This document shows, one piece after another, positions 33,067-44,180 of a stretch of DNA of 64,000 bases. The DNA is from Aricia agestis (taxonomy: Eukaryota > Arthropoda > Insecta > Lepidoptera > Lycaenidae). Location of the stretch: positions 37,801,001 through 37,865,000 of the forward strand of contig NC_056428.1 of NCBI RefSeq assembly GCF_905147365.1, read 5' to 3'. Position 1 is the first letter of the stretch. Every line of letters starts with the position of its first letter. The translations under genes and the position numbers were made by a program. Under the pieces are notes generated by a model, which made no database searches, was not told the origin of the DNA, and was given only the letters and a program-made list of their open reading frames with translations.

Positions 33067-33907
33067 AAAATAACTTTATTAGCAAGAGAGTATGTATGGA
33101 TTCTCGTAAATCCTCCCATCCAATCACAAGTATTGTAGGTATTTACATTGTAACCTGTATAATGGTTGCTATAACCCGGTAAATGGTTATGTTACATCGT
33201 GCATCACAGAGCCCAGTTTATGACCCCATTTGCATGGGTTACGTAACCAGGGTCGCTAGATCGCAATCTGTTGCCGAGAGGTTCTTAACTGGAAATCACT
33301 TCGCAATCCAGCTTTTTAGTTTCAGAATGGAAATACGTTGAGCTGTGAATACTAACATGTAAGATGTAACTGATGTTTTGATTCATTTTAACGGATTTTC
33401 AGAAAGGAGGAGGTTATGATTCAAATGTAAAAAAGTAACTTGTGCAGTAGTAAATAAAGTTTAATGTTGTAATGGTTCTGGGCTGGACTGGATGGATTCA
33501 AGACAAGTAATCTGATGACACCTCTTAATGCCGATGCATAAGAGGCAAGAGGAGAGGAGAGCTTGCCATAAATAAATTTACTCGAAAATACAACCGTCTA
33601 TCTACATTTACTCGAAAATACAACCGTCTTTCTAGGGCAGTCGGGTAAAAGTTCGAGATTATTTTTACCGTAGGCCCCTAACTTATTTCTGTAATGACAG
33701 GCGTAACGGATTTATTACGGTCCGAAAATATAATATGCACTGTCCGACTCAATAGTTATTAATAAAAATATCATGGTTCTTTAAAAGAGAATTTTCTGTC
33801 GGTAAACGCTTATTTGACCACTTTTGTACTGAATATTTTGTTAAAATATTTGGTGAATGGTGTGGTCATCTTAACCCAAGGGGACACATATACCACAATA
33901 GACATAA
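33067..33907. other. Unassigned DNA with a small tandem duplication
   Basis: A 24-bp word starting atttactcgaaaatacaacc occurs at 33576-33599 and 33606-33629 (30-bp period). Nothing else recognised. Confidence 0.5.
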
Positions 33908-34670
33908 CTACTAGACCTGGATCCCAGAAGGATAAGACATAACTTACTCTCTGATGGATGAAACCATAGGTTATTAGTAGTGCCTCGTGTACTTAGACTA
34001 CCTGCGAATTTGTGTAGCTCTAAGTGTGACACCTGGTCAGGTACCAGGAACCAAAGTGGACTAAAAATGAGTCTTACTTTACTTATTTTCAAATGGCTAA
34101 TATTTATATATAATTTGTAGATTATTGTTCTAAACTAGTATCATGTGGTGTAAGACACTTTTCAATGACCAAAACTATTGTCAGACGTTTTAAAAGTAAC
34201 TTTGTTGCTAATTTTTTTTCAAAGGCATTATTTTTATTTTATAAATTAATATAATATCTTAGAAAACAATACGATATTCCAAGAATTTATTTTCTACTAG
34301 CTGTTGCCCGTGACTTTGTCCGTGTCAGCATACTGCATAGTACGAGTATAATAACAAAGATGGACAATTTTCCTCTGTTTCCTTACCCAAAGGGTAAAAA
34401 CGGGACCCTATAACAAAGATATTTCAGCCTGTCCGTCTGTTTGTCTGTCTGTCCATATCCAGACTGTACCCCTTTCTAACGTGTAGTGAATATTATTATA
34501 GTATGGATACAATTGAGTATTTTCATATACCTAGTCAAGTGCCTACCTGTTAGACCCAGATCCCAGAGCGTTAAGACAACTTACTATCACAATATGGATG
34601 AAACCTTAGGTTCTCAGTAGTTCCTTATGTACTTAGAATACCTTCGAATTTGTGAAGCTATAGAGTATAG
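33908..34670 (+). repeat. Diverged direct repeats flanking other repeats
   Basis: A 120-bp segment at 33908-34030 ('gatcccagaaggataagaca ... gcgaatttgtgtagct') recurs at 34547-34670 ('gatcccagagcgttaagaca ... tcgaatttgtgaagct') at roughly 80% identity. Between them are a 'ctagctgttgcccgtgactt' repeat start (34298) and a 'ttacccaaagggtaaaaacg' fragment (34382) of the GGCCAAGTGCG family with (CTGT)n. The unit could be the ends of one interrupted element. Confidence 0.55.
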
Positions 34671-34786
34671 ACTGTGGGGCATGGCATCGTAGCATTCAAA
34701 TCGATTGATTAGTTTTTTTTTTTTTATTATAATCCACCTTGTCTGAAACTTCGGAAACTTGTCATACCTACCACTTGACTTGTACA

Positions 34787-35054
34787 TTCCACTTGACACC
34801 ACTAAAACGACACCACCAGTTGTGTCATACTATGGAATCTCTAGTCCATAATATGACACTGGTCACTGCCGACTATTATGATGTTACATAGTTGGTTAGT
34901 TGTTGATATGAAAACTCAAATTAAGTTCAAGCAGTAAAGTTTATATTTATCTGTGGTACTTTACTCAAATGGTCAACTTGACATCACTAGGGTGGTGTCA
35001 TATGGGCTAGACCATATGACACCACAAGTGTCGTTTTGGTGGTGTCGAGTGGAA
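34787..35054. mobile_element. Fold-back element ('CCACTTGACACCACTAAAACG')
   Basis: Left arm attccacttgacaccactaa ... gttgtgtcatactatgg and inverted right arm ttccactcgacaccaccaaa ... ggtgtcatatgg match over about 45 bp. A perfect inner hairpin (gtggtgtcatatgg, 6-nt loop, complement) lies at 34992-35025. Confidence 0.7.
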
Positions 35055-35246
35055 GGAACGAGTTTACCTAATAATATTAGTACTAAAAAAAACGCTCTTT
35101 TTAGTTCTTAACAAATTATTGCATTAATGTTATTGGCTCTTAATACTAATTATGTTATGCAGAGTTTCAAATTGATTAGACTACTTGGAATAGGTAAAAA
35201 TGTTCTGAGGGTAAAAATAGTGCTCAAATATTCTATTATATTTAGT

Positions 35247-35383
35247 CCCAATTTCACCAACGACTGTTAAAGTTAATGCTCGAATTAGCATCACGTTACC
35301 CCTTTCGTTTTTCATGCGAATGAAAGAGAAGACATGATATTTAAACAAGCTGTTAACACTAACAGACGTTGGTGAAATTGGGC
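35247..35383. mobile_element. MITE with 'CCCAATTTCACCAACG' ends
   Basis: Left cccaatttcaccaacgactg and inverted right cccaatttcaccaacgtctg (19 of 20). The length is about 137 bp with no coding capacity. The flanks read 'ttag' on both sides (tttagt / gccttag). Confidence 0.8.
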
Positions 35384-35939
35384 CTTAGCCCGAGCCAATA
35401 AAAGCGTGTTAAAAATATAATTATTTCGAAGCTTAACTAAAGTTCTGTTAGTGGTAAGCTAATAAAATATTTAAATGACTAACAAAGTAAAGCTGAAGAT
35501 TTAAGTTTTGATTTTAAAATAGGTTAAACTACCCGAGATGTTACTTTTAGAGGCTGCTTAAATTAATAAAACTTTGTCTCATATATTGTTAATTAAGGAG
35601 GCGACTAACCCTAAAGTGTCGATTTTATAATTCATTTTTATTCTTGAAAATAAGCCCCGATTTGTTTCATTTTATAAAATTAGATACTACATTATATTTC
35701 CGAGAATTCGGTCTGAGCAAAAACACGATATCTTTAAATTTTCTGGATAGAAAAAAAAACACAAAGATGACACTAATTTTCACAAATTTTTCATTTATTG
35801 CGATAACCGTGCATTGAACTAAGTTAATATTTTAATACATTGTATAAAATTCTATCATTGAGAGATCGATTTTTAAAATGTTGTATATTTATCGAGTTAT
35901 TGAGAAAAAACTAATTTGGCGATGAATCCGCGTTGTTCT
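35384..35939. other. Unassigned AT-rich DNA
   Basis: No gene or repeat recognised. Confidence 0.35.
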
Positions 35940-36021
35940 TTTTCACCTGGCATATGAAAAGACGGGCGTGAGTGTGAAGAGAGAAGGACGATGTTTGATT
36001 TTTGAGGTTAGTTGCCCTCTT
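35940..36021 (-). mobile_element. End fragment of the 7372-type TTAA element
   Basis: The complement carries 'aaaaatcaaacatcgtcctt', 'ctcacgcccgtcttttcata' and 'ccaggtgaaaaa', matching the left 80 bp of the elements at 7372 and 11433, ending at 'ctcttaa'. Confidence 0.7.
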
Positions 36022-36080
36022 AACGGAAAATCTGTCTCTTTATGAATATATTAAAAAGTTACAAAAATATAATAATATAA

Positions 36081-36132
<52 letters not shown>
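36081..36132. repeat. (TG)n followed by (TA)n
   Basis: About nine TG units run directly into about seventeen TA units, a compound microsatellite. Confidence 0.95.
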
Positions 36133-36135
<3 letters not shown>

Positions 36136-36689
36136 TTTAGATTTCTATCCTATTATTCTTAACATTTATTATTATTGTGTACAAAATAAAACTTATGTAT
36201 TTATAATATAATCGGATCTAAATATTTAATAGTTATCATTATTATGATAAACTTTGACTTTTAATAATCTATTTTTTACTTTAACTTTTAATAAAAAAAA
36301 TAGTCTTATTACTTTTTATGTTACTTCTCTAAAAGACATTTTTTTATGTTTTCGATATTATATTAAATTTACTACGATATAATATTTTTATCGAACAACG
36401 AACTTACAATACTAGTTCTAACTCACATCTGGAATCACCTGTTCAATTTTGTAACAAAAAAAACTCGACCAAATACATAATATGCATTTGAATCTTTTGT
36501 GCGGTTAGTACGTCACATTTAAATTTGTAGCATTATAGCCGCATACTAATCTTTGTTAACATACGTAAAAATGACTCAGACGGATTATCACTACGTAGAA
36601 TAAAACGACGTTTCCCGCTATCGAAACAGATAATATAATTAGTATGCTTAGAACAGTGGTGTTTGATACGATTTTTATAGATATACTAA
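36133..36689. other. Unassigned AT-rich DNA
   Basis: No feature recognised. Confidence 0.35.
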
Positions 36690-38060
36690 CTGTTGCCCGC
36701 GACTTCGTCCGCGTTAGCATAGTAGATCACATCCCAAGTAGTTATTATTAATTGTACAAAAATATTCTATGTACAGAATTGACTTTCGGACTACGATTAT
36801 ATTATATATAGATGTTCCGCGCGACTTCGCTTGCGTAATTTAGGAATTTCACGCAACCGTACATTTTTCCGCAAAAAATAGCCTGTCTTATCACGTGGTC
36901 TATTATTCATGTTTGCCAAATAACATAAAAATTGCTCCAGTAGTTCTTAAGATCATTAGCAATTTCATATAATTTCCCCCGTTTTTTCCACATTTTCCTC
37001 TATTTCTTCGCTCCTATTAGACTTAGCGTAATGAATTATAGCCTATAGCCTTCCTCAATAAATAGGCTATCTAACACTGAAATAATTTTTCAAATCGGAC
37101 CAGCAGTTCCTGAGATTAGCGCGTTCAAATAAGCCCTTTCCAATAATTTCCCCCCCTTTTCCCACATTTTCCTCTATTTCTTCGCTCCTATTAGTCTTAG
37201 CGTGATAAAATATAGCCTATAGCCTTTCTCGATAAATGAGCTATCCAACAGTAAAAGAATTTTTCAAATCGGACCAGTAGTTCCTGAGATTAGCGCGTTC
37301 AAACAAACAAACAAACAAACAAACTCTTCCCAATTATAATATTAGTATAGACTAGACGTTCCGCGCGGCTTCGCCCGCCTAAATTAGATATTTCACAGTA
37401 AAATTAGTCCACAAAAAAAGCCTATGATCCTTCACGTGGTCTACTTCTTATCTGATCCAAATAACAGAAAAAATGCTCTAGTAGTTCGTGAGATAAGCCC
37501 TTTCAAATAATTTCACCCGTTTTTTCAACATTTTCCTCTATTTCTTCGCTCCTATTAGTCTAAGCGTAATAAAATATAGCCTATAGCCTGCCTCGATAAT
37601 TGAGCTTTCTAACACTGAAAAAATTGCTTAAATCGAACCAGTAGTTCCTGAGATTAGCGTGTTCAAATAAGCCCTTTCAAATAATTTCCCCGTTTTTTCC
37701 ACGTTTTCCTCTATTTCTTCGCTCTTATTAGTCTTAGCGAAATAAAATATAGCCTATAGCCTTTCTCGAGAACTGGGCTATCTAACACTGAAAGAATTTT
37801 TCAAATCGGACCAGTAGTTCCTGAGATTAGCGCGTTCAAATAAGCCCTTTCAAATAATTTCCCCCCGTTTTTCCCACATTTTCCTCTATTTATTCGCTCC
37901 TATTAGTCTTAGCGTAATAAAATATAGTCTATAGCCTTCTTCGATAAATGGACTATTTAACACTGAAAGAATTTTTCAAATCGGACCAGTAGTTCCTGAG
38001 ATTAGCGCGTTCAAACAAACAAACAAACAAACTCCTCCGCTTTATAATATTAAGTATAGA
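36690..38060 (+). repeat. Two tandem elements with 173-175-bp internal units
   Basis: After a short 'ctgttgcccgcgacttcgtc' repeat start come two related elements, beginning 'gatgttccgcgcgacttcgc' (36810) and 'gacgttccgcgcggcttcgc' (37354) and each ending in a (CAAA)n run. Each contains repeated units marked by 'cctctatttcttcgctccta'. The marks at 36998 and 37171 (first element) and at 37535, 37708 and 37883 (second) give a 173-175-bp period. Other landmarks are 'gcctatagcct' and 'cggaccagtagttcctgaga'. No coding frame. Confidence 0.85.
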
Positions 38061-38489
38061 TGAATTTATACATACGTTTACATTTACATGCATAATATAG
38101 TATAACGTGTGTAGCAAAACAACATCTGCCGGGTCAGTTACTACTCTATAAAGCATTCAGTAGATTTTCATTGTGATTTACCATTCTTTTGTAGTGCACG
38201 AGAAGCGGTATCTACTCGTAATTTGTCGCGGAGTAGTTGTGTTTCTGTTCTGTTTTGTTATTGGTTCGTTACAGCCTTTGAATGTAAACTTACTTATTGA
38301 AAACTTACTACAACGTATTTTACTACTGTATTTTGAAACTGTTCTTTATTTTAAATAACAATAATATACTTAATATAATGTTATTAACTTTAAAACTTTC
38401 ATAATAAGGTACACGTAATATAATTAACAAAAATCCTACGAATAATAAAAACTACGAAAAAGTAACTCTGTCAAAAAATATGCTCTAAA
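38061..38489. other. Unassigned DNA
   Basis: A 61-codon frame at 38173-38358 is hydrophobic and motif-free. No repeat is named. Confidence 0.35.
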
Positions 38490-39008
38490 ATACTTGTCAA
38501 AAACGTGTCCAAGCTTCTCAGCAAAAATACAAAAATCCGAATCTATAATACGATTATTCGGCCTATACTAATGTATGGCTGTGAGGCTTGGACGCTGACA
38601 CAAAAGGAGGAGAACAAACTTCTAGTCGCTGAAAGGAAAGTCCTCAGAAAAATCCTGGGCCCAGCCAGAACAAATGACGGCTGTTGGCGAATCCGGAAGA
38701 ATGCCGAAATTGAAGAACTGGTGGCCCAACACAATATAATCGGAGAAACAAAGGCTCACCGACTCCGTTGGCTGGGCCACGTGGAAAGAATGGGAGAGAA
38801 TCGCGGGGTAAAAAGAGCGTATAAGGGCCGTCCAACAGGCCGTCGTCCTGTTGGACGCCCCAGGTATCGCTGGAGACATGCTGTTGAGGCTGACCTGCGT
38901 GACCTTCAAGTCAGTAACTGGCAGGAGGTAGCGCAGGACAGGGCTCAATGGCGGAAGCTCATTTCGGAGGCCAAGATCCACTTTGGGTCGCTGAGCCAGC
39001 GGAGTTAG
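38490..39008 (+). pseudogene. Non-LTR retrotransposon ORF2, C-terminal third
   Basis: An open frame of 167 codons ends with TAG at 39006. Key segments are IRPILMYGCEAWTL (about residues 19-32), a conserved block just after the reverse transcriptase core; KLLVAERKVLRKILGP (38-53); RLRWLGHVERMGE (86-98); and a basic GRPTGRRPVGRPRYRWR (108-124), a probable nucleic-acid-binding tail. This order is typical of the C-terminus of RTE-like insect LINEs. The frame begins without an ATG and a slightly shifted frame upstream (ALKYLSK) seems to continue it, so the element is 5'-truncated and probably frameshifted. GC content is far above the flanks, suggesting a rather recent insertion. Confidence 0.85.
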
Positions 39009-39900
39009 TTAGTTATATTATTTATAAATTAATATGTACATCATAAACTAATTAAATATCAAACAGTCCCCTGATCACGCTTCGGTTCACAGAGCGAGCT
39101 GGTAAAAATAACATAATTGTAGTACAAGCAAAATCGACGATAAATCACACATCGTGACGTCAGACAGGGCTTCACTTAATAAGGTCGAAGAAAGTATTAG
39201 TGCGATCAAAATAAAACAATTACTTACAATATTGACATGAAGATAATTATAGGTTGTTTGTAAAAATATTTTTCCTCTTACTATAAAACGAAAGAACACG
39301 GAAATATAATAATTGATGACTCAGGTTAAGGTCTTTGTAGTACAAAATTACAATCCACTGGCATTACTTACAAGTTGTGGTTCATTTCACAGGATTTTAC
39401 AAAGCAACGCCTAATTCTATTAACTGCCTAATCTGTAATGGCCACACTCAAAAATATTTAAATTACATAACTTTTATTTTCTGAAGTTTTTGAAGAATAG
39501 TTCGACAGGAATGTATGTTAGTTTATCACTACATATTACATTCCTGTCAAACTATCCTTAAAATTAAAGTTAGGTAATCTTAAAAGTATAATATAATATA
39601 CATTCTTTTATAAAGTACCGACTCCATATAAAATGTCCGAGCAATTGAAGTAACGTTTTTCCCAATAAAGATCTCCAAAGTTACGTGCGTAGAATACGTA
39701 GCGCTGCTACGAAACATCTACGAGACGTCTACGTCAGAGCGTGACGTAGCACTACGTAGCCTACGTAGGCCCAACTCTATGCGCATACCCAGTACCCACA
39801 TTACGATAAAACGCATAATATTATGATGCGTATACCATACCTGTAAAAATATTTATATGTCTAAACAAACTTTATAGTCTTAGTCTAAATATACATATTA
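39009..39900. other. LINE 3' flank and unassigned DNA
   Basis: The LINE 3' tail probably ends in the 'ttagttagttatattattta' region. Farther on are an imperfect inverted repeat (gttcgacaggaatgta / tacattcctgtcaaac, 39500-39552) and a block of repeated CTACG words (39682-39778, for example 'gtagcgctgctacgaaacat') that resembles 61505-61545. No gene. Confidence 0.45.
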
Positions 39901-40165
39901 CTAGCTGTCCCAGCAAACGTTTCATTGCCATATAAAGTATTTCGCTCGTATTATTTTATTGAAGTGACTAAATAAGTATGTCACCATGGCAACGTCCATC
40001 GCTATCCCGTCGCACAAACAATGGTCGCCGTCAGTCTCGAGTTGTAATAATTTACTTTTATTTATTCAACAAATGCACTTATCAATATAAAAAGTACCCA
40101 ATAGCCGATTCTCAGACCCACTGAATATTCATATAAAATTTGGTTAAAATCAGTAAAGCCGTATA
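39901..40165 (+). repeat. 'CTAGCTGTCCCAGCAAACG' dispersed repeat
   Basis: Related to 8061 and 54529 by its start (ctagctgtcccagcaaacgt) and 'ttgccatataaagtattt'. It is joined directly to an inverted repeat of another family. Confidence 0.65.
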
Positions 40166-40618
40166 TAATTATAACTCAAAGGTGACTGATATAGTGATCT
40201 ATCAACGCACAGCCCAAACCACTGGACGGATCGGGCTGAAATTTGGCATACAGGTAGATGTTATGACGTAGGCATCCGCTAAGAAAGGATTTCGATCAAT
40301 TCTACCCCCGGGGGGATAAAATAAGTTTGTATCAAACTTTGTCAATTTTAAACTGATCGGGCTGAGATTTTGCATGCATAAAACTACTATAACGTAAGCA
40401 TTACCCTAAGAAAGGGTTTTGATAAATCCCACCCATAAGGAAATAAAATAGTCGATGAAGGTTTTTATAAATCTTCTTAGATTTTTGACTGATTGAACTG
40501 AAACTAAAGATTGAAGCTACTATGATGAAGACGTTCAATTAAATAGGATTTCATAAAAATTAATTCAAATTATTAATAATACTTCTTAACGCGAGCAAAG
40601 CCGCGGGCAAAAACTAGT
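40166..40618 (-). repeat. 'CTAGCTTTTGCCC' dispersed repeat, minus strand
   Basis: On the minus strand it begins 'ctagtttttgcccgcggctt' and includes 'atgccaaatttcagcccgat'. A second partial repeat of the 'gatcgggctgagattttgca' block makes it longer than the other copies. Confidence 0.75.
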
Positions 40619-41152
40619 TTATAGTATAAAGTTTATACATAATGTTGTACTATGGACATTTAACTCAAGGGTATAAAACATCACTAACCCGCACAGTATT
40701 CCATAATATTTTTTTGTTATAATAATTATAATAATATAAAGAACATATAAAAGTATTTTAAGGTGATAAAAATATTTGTTTAAAAAAATTGGCAGCTATA
40801 AGTACGTGGATATCAAAACCATTTAAAAGGAATATTTTAAGAATAATTCATTTCATTTTTAAAGACTTTTTATAGTTAATTTTAATTTATTAAACTCTAC
40901 CCGTACTTTTTACTGCTTAGCTAAATAAGTTTTTTTCTGATAGAGCACATTTTGGCTTGAGAGGGATTTTCCGTGATACAAAAAATAAATAATCGCAAAA
41001 TAATCTCTTAAGACAGCGCACGTATTTCTGAGCTAATTTTCTTAAAGACTTTTTGGATGGCTTAAAGCCGTCATTTGTTTCTTATGTAAAGCTGAGTATT
41101 CGGGATATATTATATTTATGTAAGTATCTAGAAATAGCAAATTAAGTTATTT
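40619..41152. other. Unassigned AT-rich DNA
   Basis: No feature recognised. Confidence 0.35.
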
Positions 41153-41532
41153 AGAGTGGGTTGCACCAATTAACTTACTTTAACTATAACTGTAACTTTA
41201 ACTATAACTTTAACTACAATGCAAAATGTCAAATCTTTGGTTAAAATCAAAAATGGACGCCAAATTTAACCATTACCTTGAGCTCGACAAGGCTTGGAAT
41301 GAACGTGACGAAAAATGTAACTAAAGCTGTCATCATACAAAAACGCCATTTTTGACAGTTCTCCTTTACCAGCAGCGCCCCCGCCCACGTTCATTTCAAG
41401 CCTTGTCGGACCAGCTGTCATCTGTCAAATTCTGTGGACAAAGTTAAGGTTAAAATTAAAGTTATCTTTAACTATAACCATAACTTTGACCATAACTTTA
41501 ACTTAACCACGCCTCTGGTGCAACCCACCCTC
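41153..41532. mobile_element. MITE with 'GGGTTGCACCA' ends
   Basis: Left end gagtgggttgcaccaattaa and inverted right end gagggtgggttgcaccagag, each followed by runs of the 'aactttaactata' word so that the subterminal regions pair loosely. The centre has been occupied by another element (41286-41407). Confidence 0.8.
41286..41407. mobile_element. Nested MITE ('GACAAGGCTTGGAATGAACG')
   Basis: Left gacaaggcttggaatgaacg and inverted right gacaaggcttgaaatgaacg differ at one base in 20. It lies within the larger MITE. Confidence 0.8.
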
Positions 41533-41641
41533 GCTATTGCAAAATGACGTGTCAAAAATAGTAGTTAAAATATTATAATGCATTTTTATTTTATTGTTAC
41601 TTATTCGATTATAAATATTTCACAATGTTATACAATTATAG

Positions 41642-41888
41642 AATAACAAGCTTTTGCCCGCGGCTTCGCTCGTGTTAAGAAGTATTATTATATACAAACT
41701 TTCATCTCCTATTTTAATCCCTTGGAGGTGGAATTGATCAAAATCCTTTCTTAGCGAATGCCTACGTCATAACATCTACCTGCATGCCAAATTTCAGCCC
41801 GATCCGTCCAGTGGTTTGGGCTGTGCGTTGATAGATCACTATGTCAATGATTGACATCAGTCAGTCACCTTTGAGTTTTATATATATA
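41642..41888 (+). repeat. 'CTAGCTTTTGCCC' dispersed repeat
   Basis: Begins acaagcttttgcccgcggct and contains 'cccttggaggtggaattgat' and 'gccaaatttcagcccgatcc', ending in a short (TA) run. Confidence 0.8.
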
Positions 41889-41906
41889 GATTACTATTGT
41901 CATCTA

Positions 41907-42067
41907 ACGGCCGTTCCCAATATTTGATCTATCTCTGGTTTTGCCCTACTAGAGATAGGAATAGCTCAAAATTGACATAAAATATATGTCTCTAATGTCT
42001 AATGTGAGATATTCCTATCTCTAGTAGGGCAAAACCAGAGATAGATCAAATATTGGGAACGGCCGTA
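41907..42067. mobile_element. MITE with about 57-bp perfect arms
   Basis: The left arm acggccgttcccaatatttg ... tagagataggaata and the right arm tattcctatctctagtaggg ... caaatattgggaacggccgt are exact complements as far as I can follow, separated by a loop of about 45 bp. The exact match indicates a young insertion or ongoing arm correction. Confidence 0.9.
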
Positions 42068-42397
42068 AGACGTTATTATTTTAAGAATGTGAAATACAAG
42101 CTAGGTATTCATAGACCTCTTTATTCATCACACACGTGCATAAGATTAGTATATGTGTTCAGTTCTTCTTTTTCTTCTTTTGGCGTAAGCCTCCCCATTT
42201 AGGAGTTGCCAGCGTCAGAGTTGAGGCGAAAAATGTGAACAGTTATGTGTTCAGTTCCTTGAAATCAAGAAAAGTTTTATAGAATGTCAAAATATGAACG
42301 TCTCAGCAGAGTAGACAGCTGAAGTAGTTGTATATTCTCAGGTAAATGACTTTAGTCGAGCAAGCACCATCTAGTAAAAATGTGTTGTATCTCTCGT

Positions 42398-42431
42398 GTT
42401 AAACTAGGTGCCATGAGGCACCTAGTTTAAC
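42398..42431. repeat. Perfect 15-bp palindrome with 4-nt loop
   Basis: gttaaactaggtgcc, loop atga, ggcacctagtttaac. Confidence 0.95.
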
Positions 42432-42962
42432 AATACTGCCATCTGGGGGCGAGTAGTAAAACTACTTGTTTCAGTGCAGTGGTTATAGGTGAGTGCATAA
42501 GTTTGTTTCAGCAGGAAACGGCTCGCTTCTGGTTCATCTGAAGGCCGATAGGTGGCGCTATGTATTATAATTTCAAGCTCCAAAAACGAGATGGCGCAAG
42601 TGTAACAAAATGAGCCATTGAATATTTTTAACTAAATATTAATTGTTTATTTAAGTATTTATTTATTTTAAACAAATTAACTTGTTTTAAAATAAGGATG
42701 CAATTTATAAAACGAATTTTGGTGCCTTTTGCTTAGTTCTGCGCTAAAAAAGTTATTTTGATATTATACTATTTGAAATACCATTAATTTATAAGCTCCT
42801 GTCCTAATTTAATAAAGGTCTCTCCAAAGCTGATATTTTGTTAGTATTACTAAGATTAGTTCCAACTTTGAAGGCGCATAACAAAAAAAATACAAATGCT
42901 ATCAAGCTGAAATTTTGGGAACACTTATTTTTTACCGTGATTCGTTTTCTTAACAAAATTCG

Positions 42963-43019
42963 CTAATCTTTGACCTTGTCATCATCCCTAATAGGGATGA
43001 TGACAAGGTCAAAGATTAG
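42963..43019. repeat. Perfect 27-bp palindrome with 3-nt loop
   Basis: The arm ctaatctttgaccttgtcat(catccct) is followed by loop aat and an exact complement. No mobile element boundary is seen around it. Confidence 0.95.
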
Positions 43020-43502
43020 TTTATATAATGGTTATATTATAATGTATGAATAGTCTAACTTATTTTATAATCATCTTAAGTATTCATAATAAAAATAAAA
43101 TATATTGTTATTAAATAATTTAAGAAAAGATAAATTAGAAGAATTTCAAAGGAAATGTATTGTGCTATAATAATTATTGAGAGAAGAGAAATCCATGTTA
43201 TATGAGCCTTCACAATCTGCCCCAGTATCCAACTGACCTAATTTAAAATTACCGTCGATAAAAGCCGGATTTATCCTTTTATAATATTATACCTCTAGAA
43301 TATTACCTATAATAAATCGTTCCGTCCGTGTATCAAGTGTTGAAAATAGATTATTTAGAGTATATATATCCATACCATATCGTTCAATAATTTATGAGCA
43401 GTATTTGGGTTGGGTTACTACTCTAGAGCGAAGGAGTCACAATAGATCCTCATGGGTCGCAGTGACGTCAGGGCAACAGCGACCTGCCTTCTTTAAAAAA
43501 AT
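43020..43502. other. Unassigned AT-rich DNA
   Basis: No feature recognised. Confidence 0.35.
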
Positions 43503-43672
43503 ATCCATACTAATATTATAAATGCGAAAGTGTTTCTGTCTGCCTGTTACCTCTTCACGCCCAAACCGCTGAACTACCCGGAATATATATTGAATACTTT
43601 TTGAAAAATTGACAGTCTTGCATGATAGGTACACGAGTTTTGGCGCAACGGAATTGCGGGTGTCATCAAGTA
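43503..43672 (-). repeat. Family A repeat, minus strand
   Basis: Landmarks in order: tccatactaatattataaat, 'ctgttacctcttcacgccca', 'ggcgcaacggaattgcgggt'. It has an internal deletion covering the accession of 'cccgggaaaggacatagga'. Confidence 0.75.
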
Positions 43673-44024
43673 AGGTATAATAATATTATGATAAGCAAAA
43701 ATTTATGAAGTGATTAACGTAAACTGTGCGTGAAATATTGTGTGATTCTTTCACTCATTTTACGCTATCATCGTAATAGCCGAACAGTTTTATTTTTATT
43801 TTAATAAGAAGCAGACGAACTCGTAAACAATTCAAAAAGTTAGTTGTCAATGGGAGTACTTTAGTACATCCCAAGAGGGAAAAGGTGATTTCTCAGAAGT
43901 TTGTATTAAGTTGAAATTATGAATGGAAATACCGTAATCACAAATTAATCACATTAGAAATAATTCGGACAAACATGAACACAATACACACCGTTACATG
44001 CCAAAATATATACGGTACTTAAAT

Positions 44025-44180
44025 CCGTACTAATATAATTAATGCAAAAGAGTATCCGTCTGTTACCTCTTCACGGCAAAACAGCTGAACCGATTTTGAT
44101 GAAAATTGAAGTTTGGCATGGGGATACTTTGAGTCCCAGGAAAGGATATAGGATACTTTTTCAACCGGATAAATGTATGG
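44025..44180 (-). repeat. Family A repeat, left half of the copy split by the viral insertion
   Basis: Contains ccgtactaatataattaatg, 'ctgttacctcttcacggcaa', 'ccgattttgatgaaaattga' and 'ggaaaggatataggatactt', then stops at 'ccggataaatgtatgg'. In other minus-strand copies (for example 48863-49102) this point continues directly into 'aatgtacggttcccgcgcg', which is found here 1.5 kb away at 45670. Confidence 0.85.

Noticed and set aside
36690..38060. Regularly spaced repeats resembling a CRISPR array
   Set aside because: The 173-bp units are themselves the repeat with no variable spacers, in eukaryotic DNA.
38543..38981. Minus-strand frames opposite the LINE
   Set aside because: Shadows of the GC-rich LINE coding frame on the plus strand.
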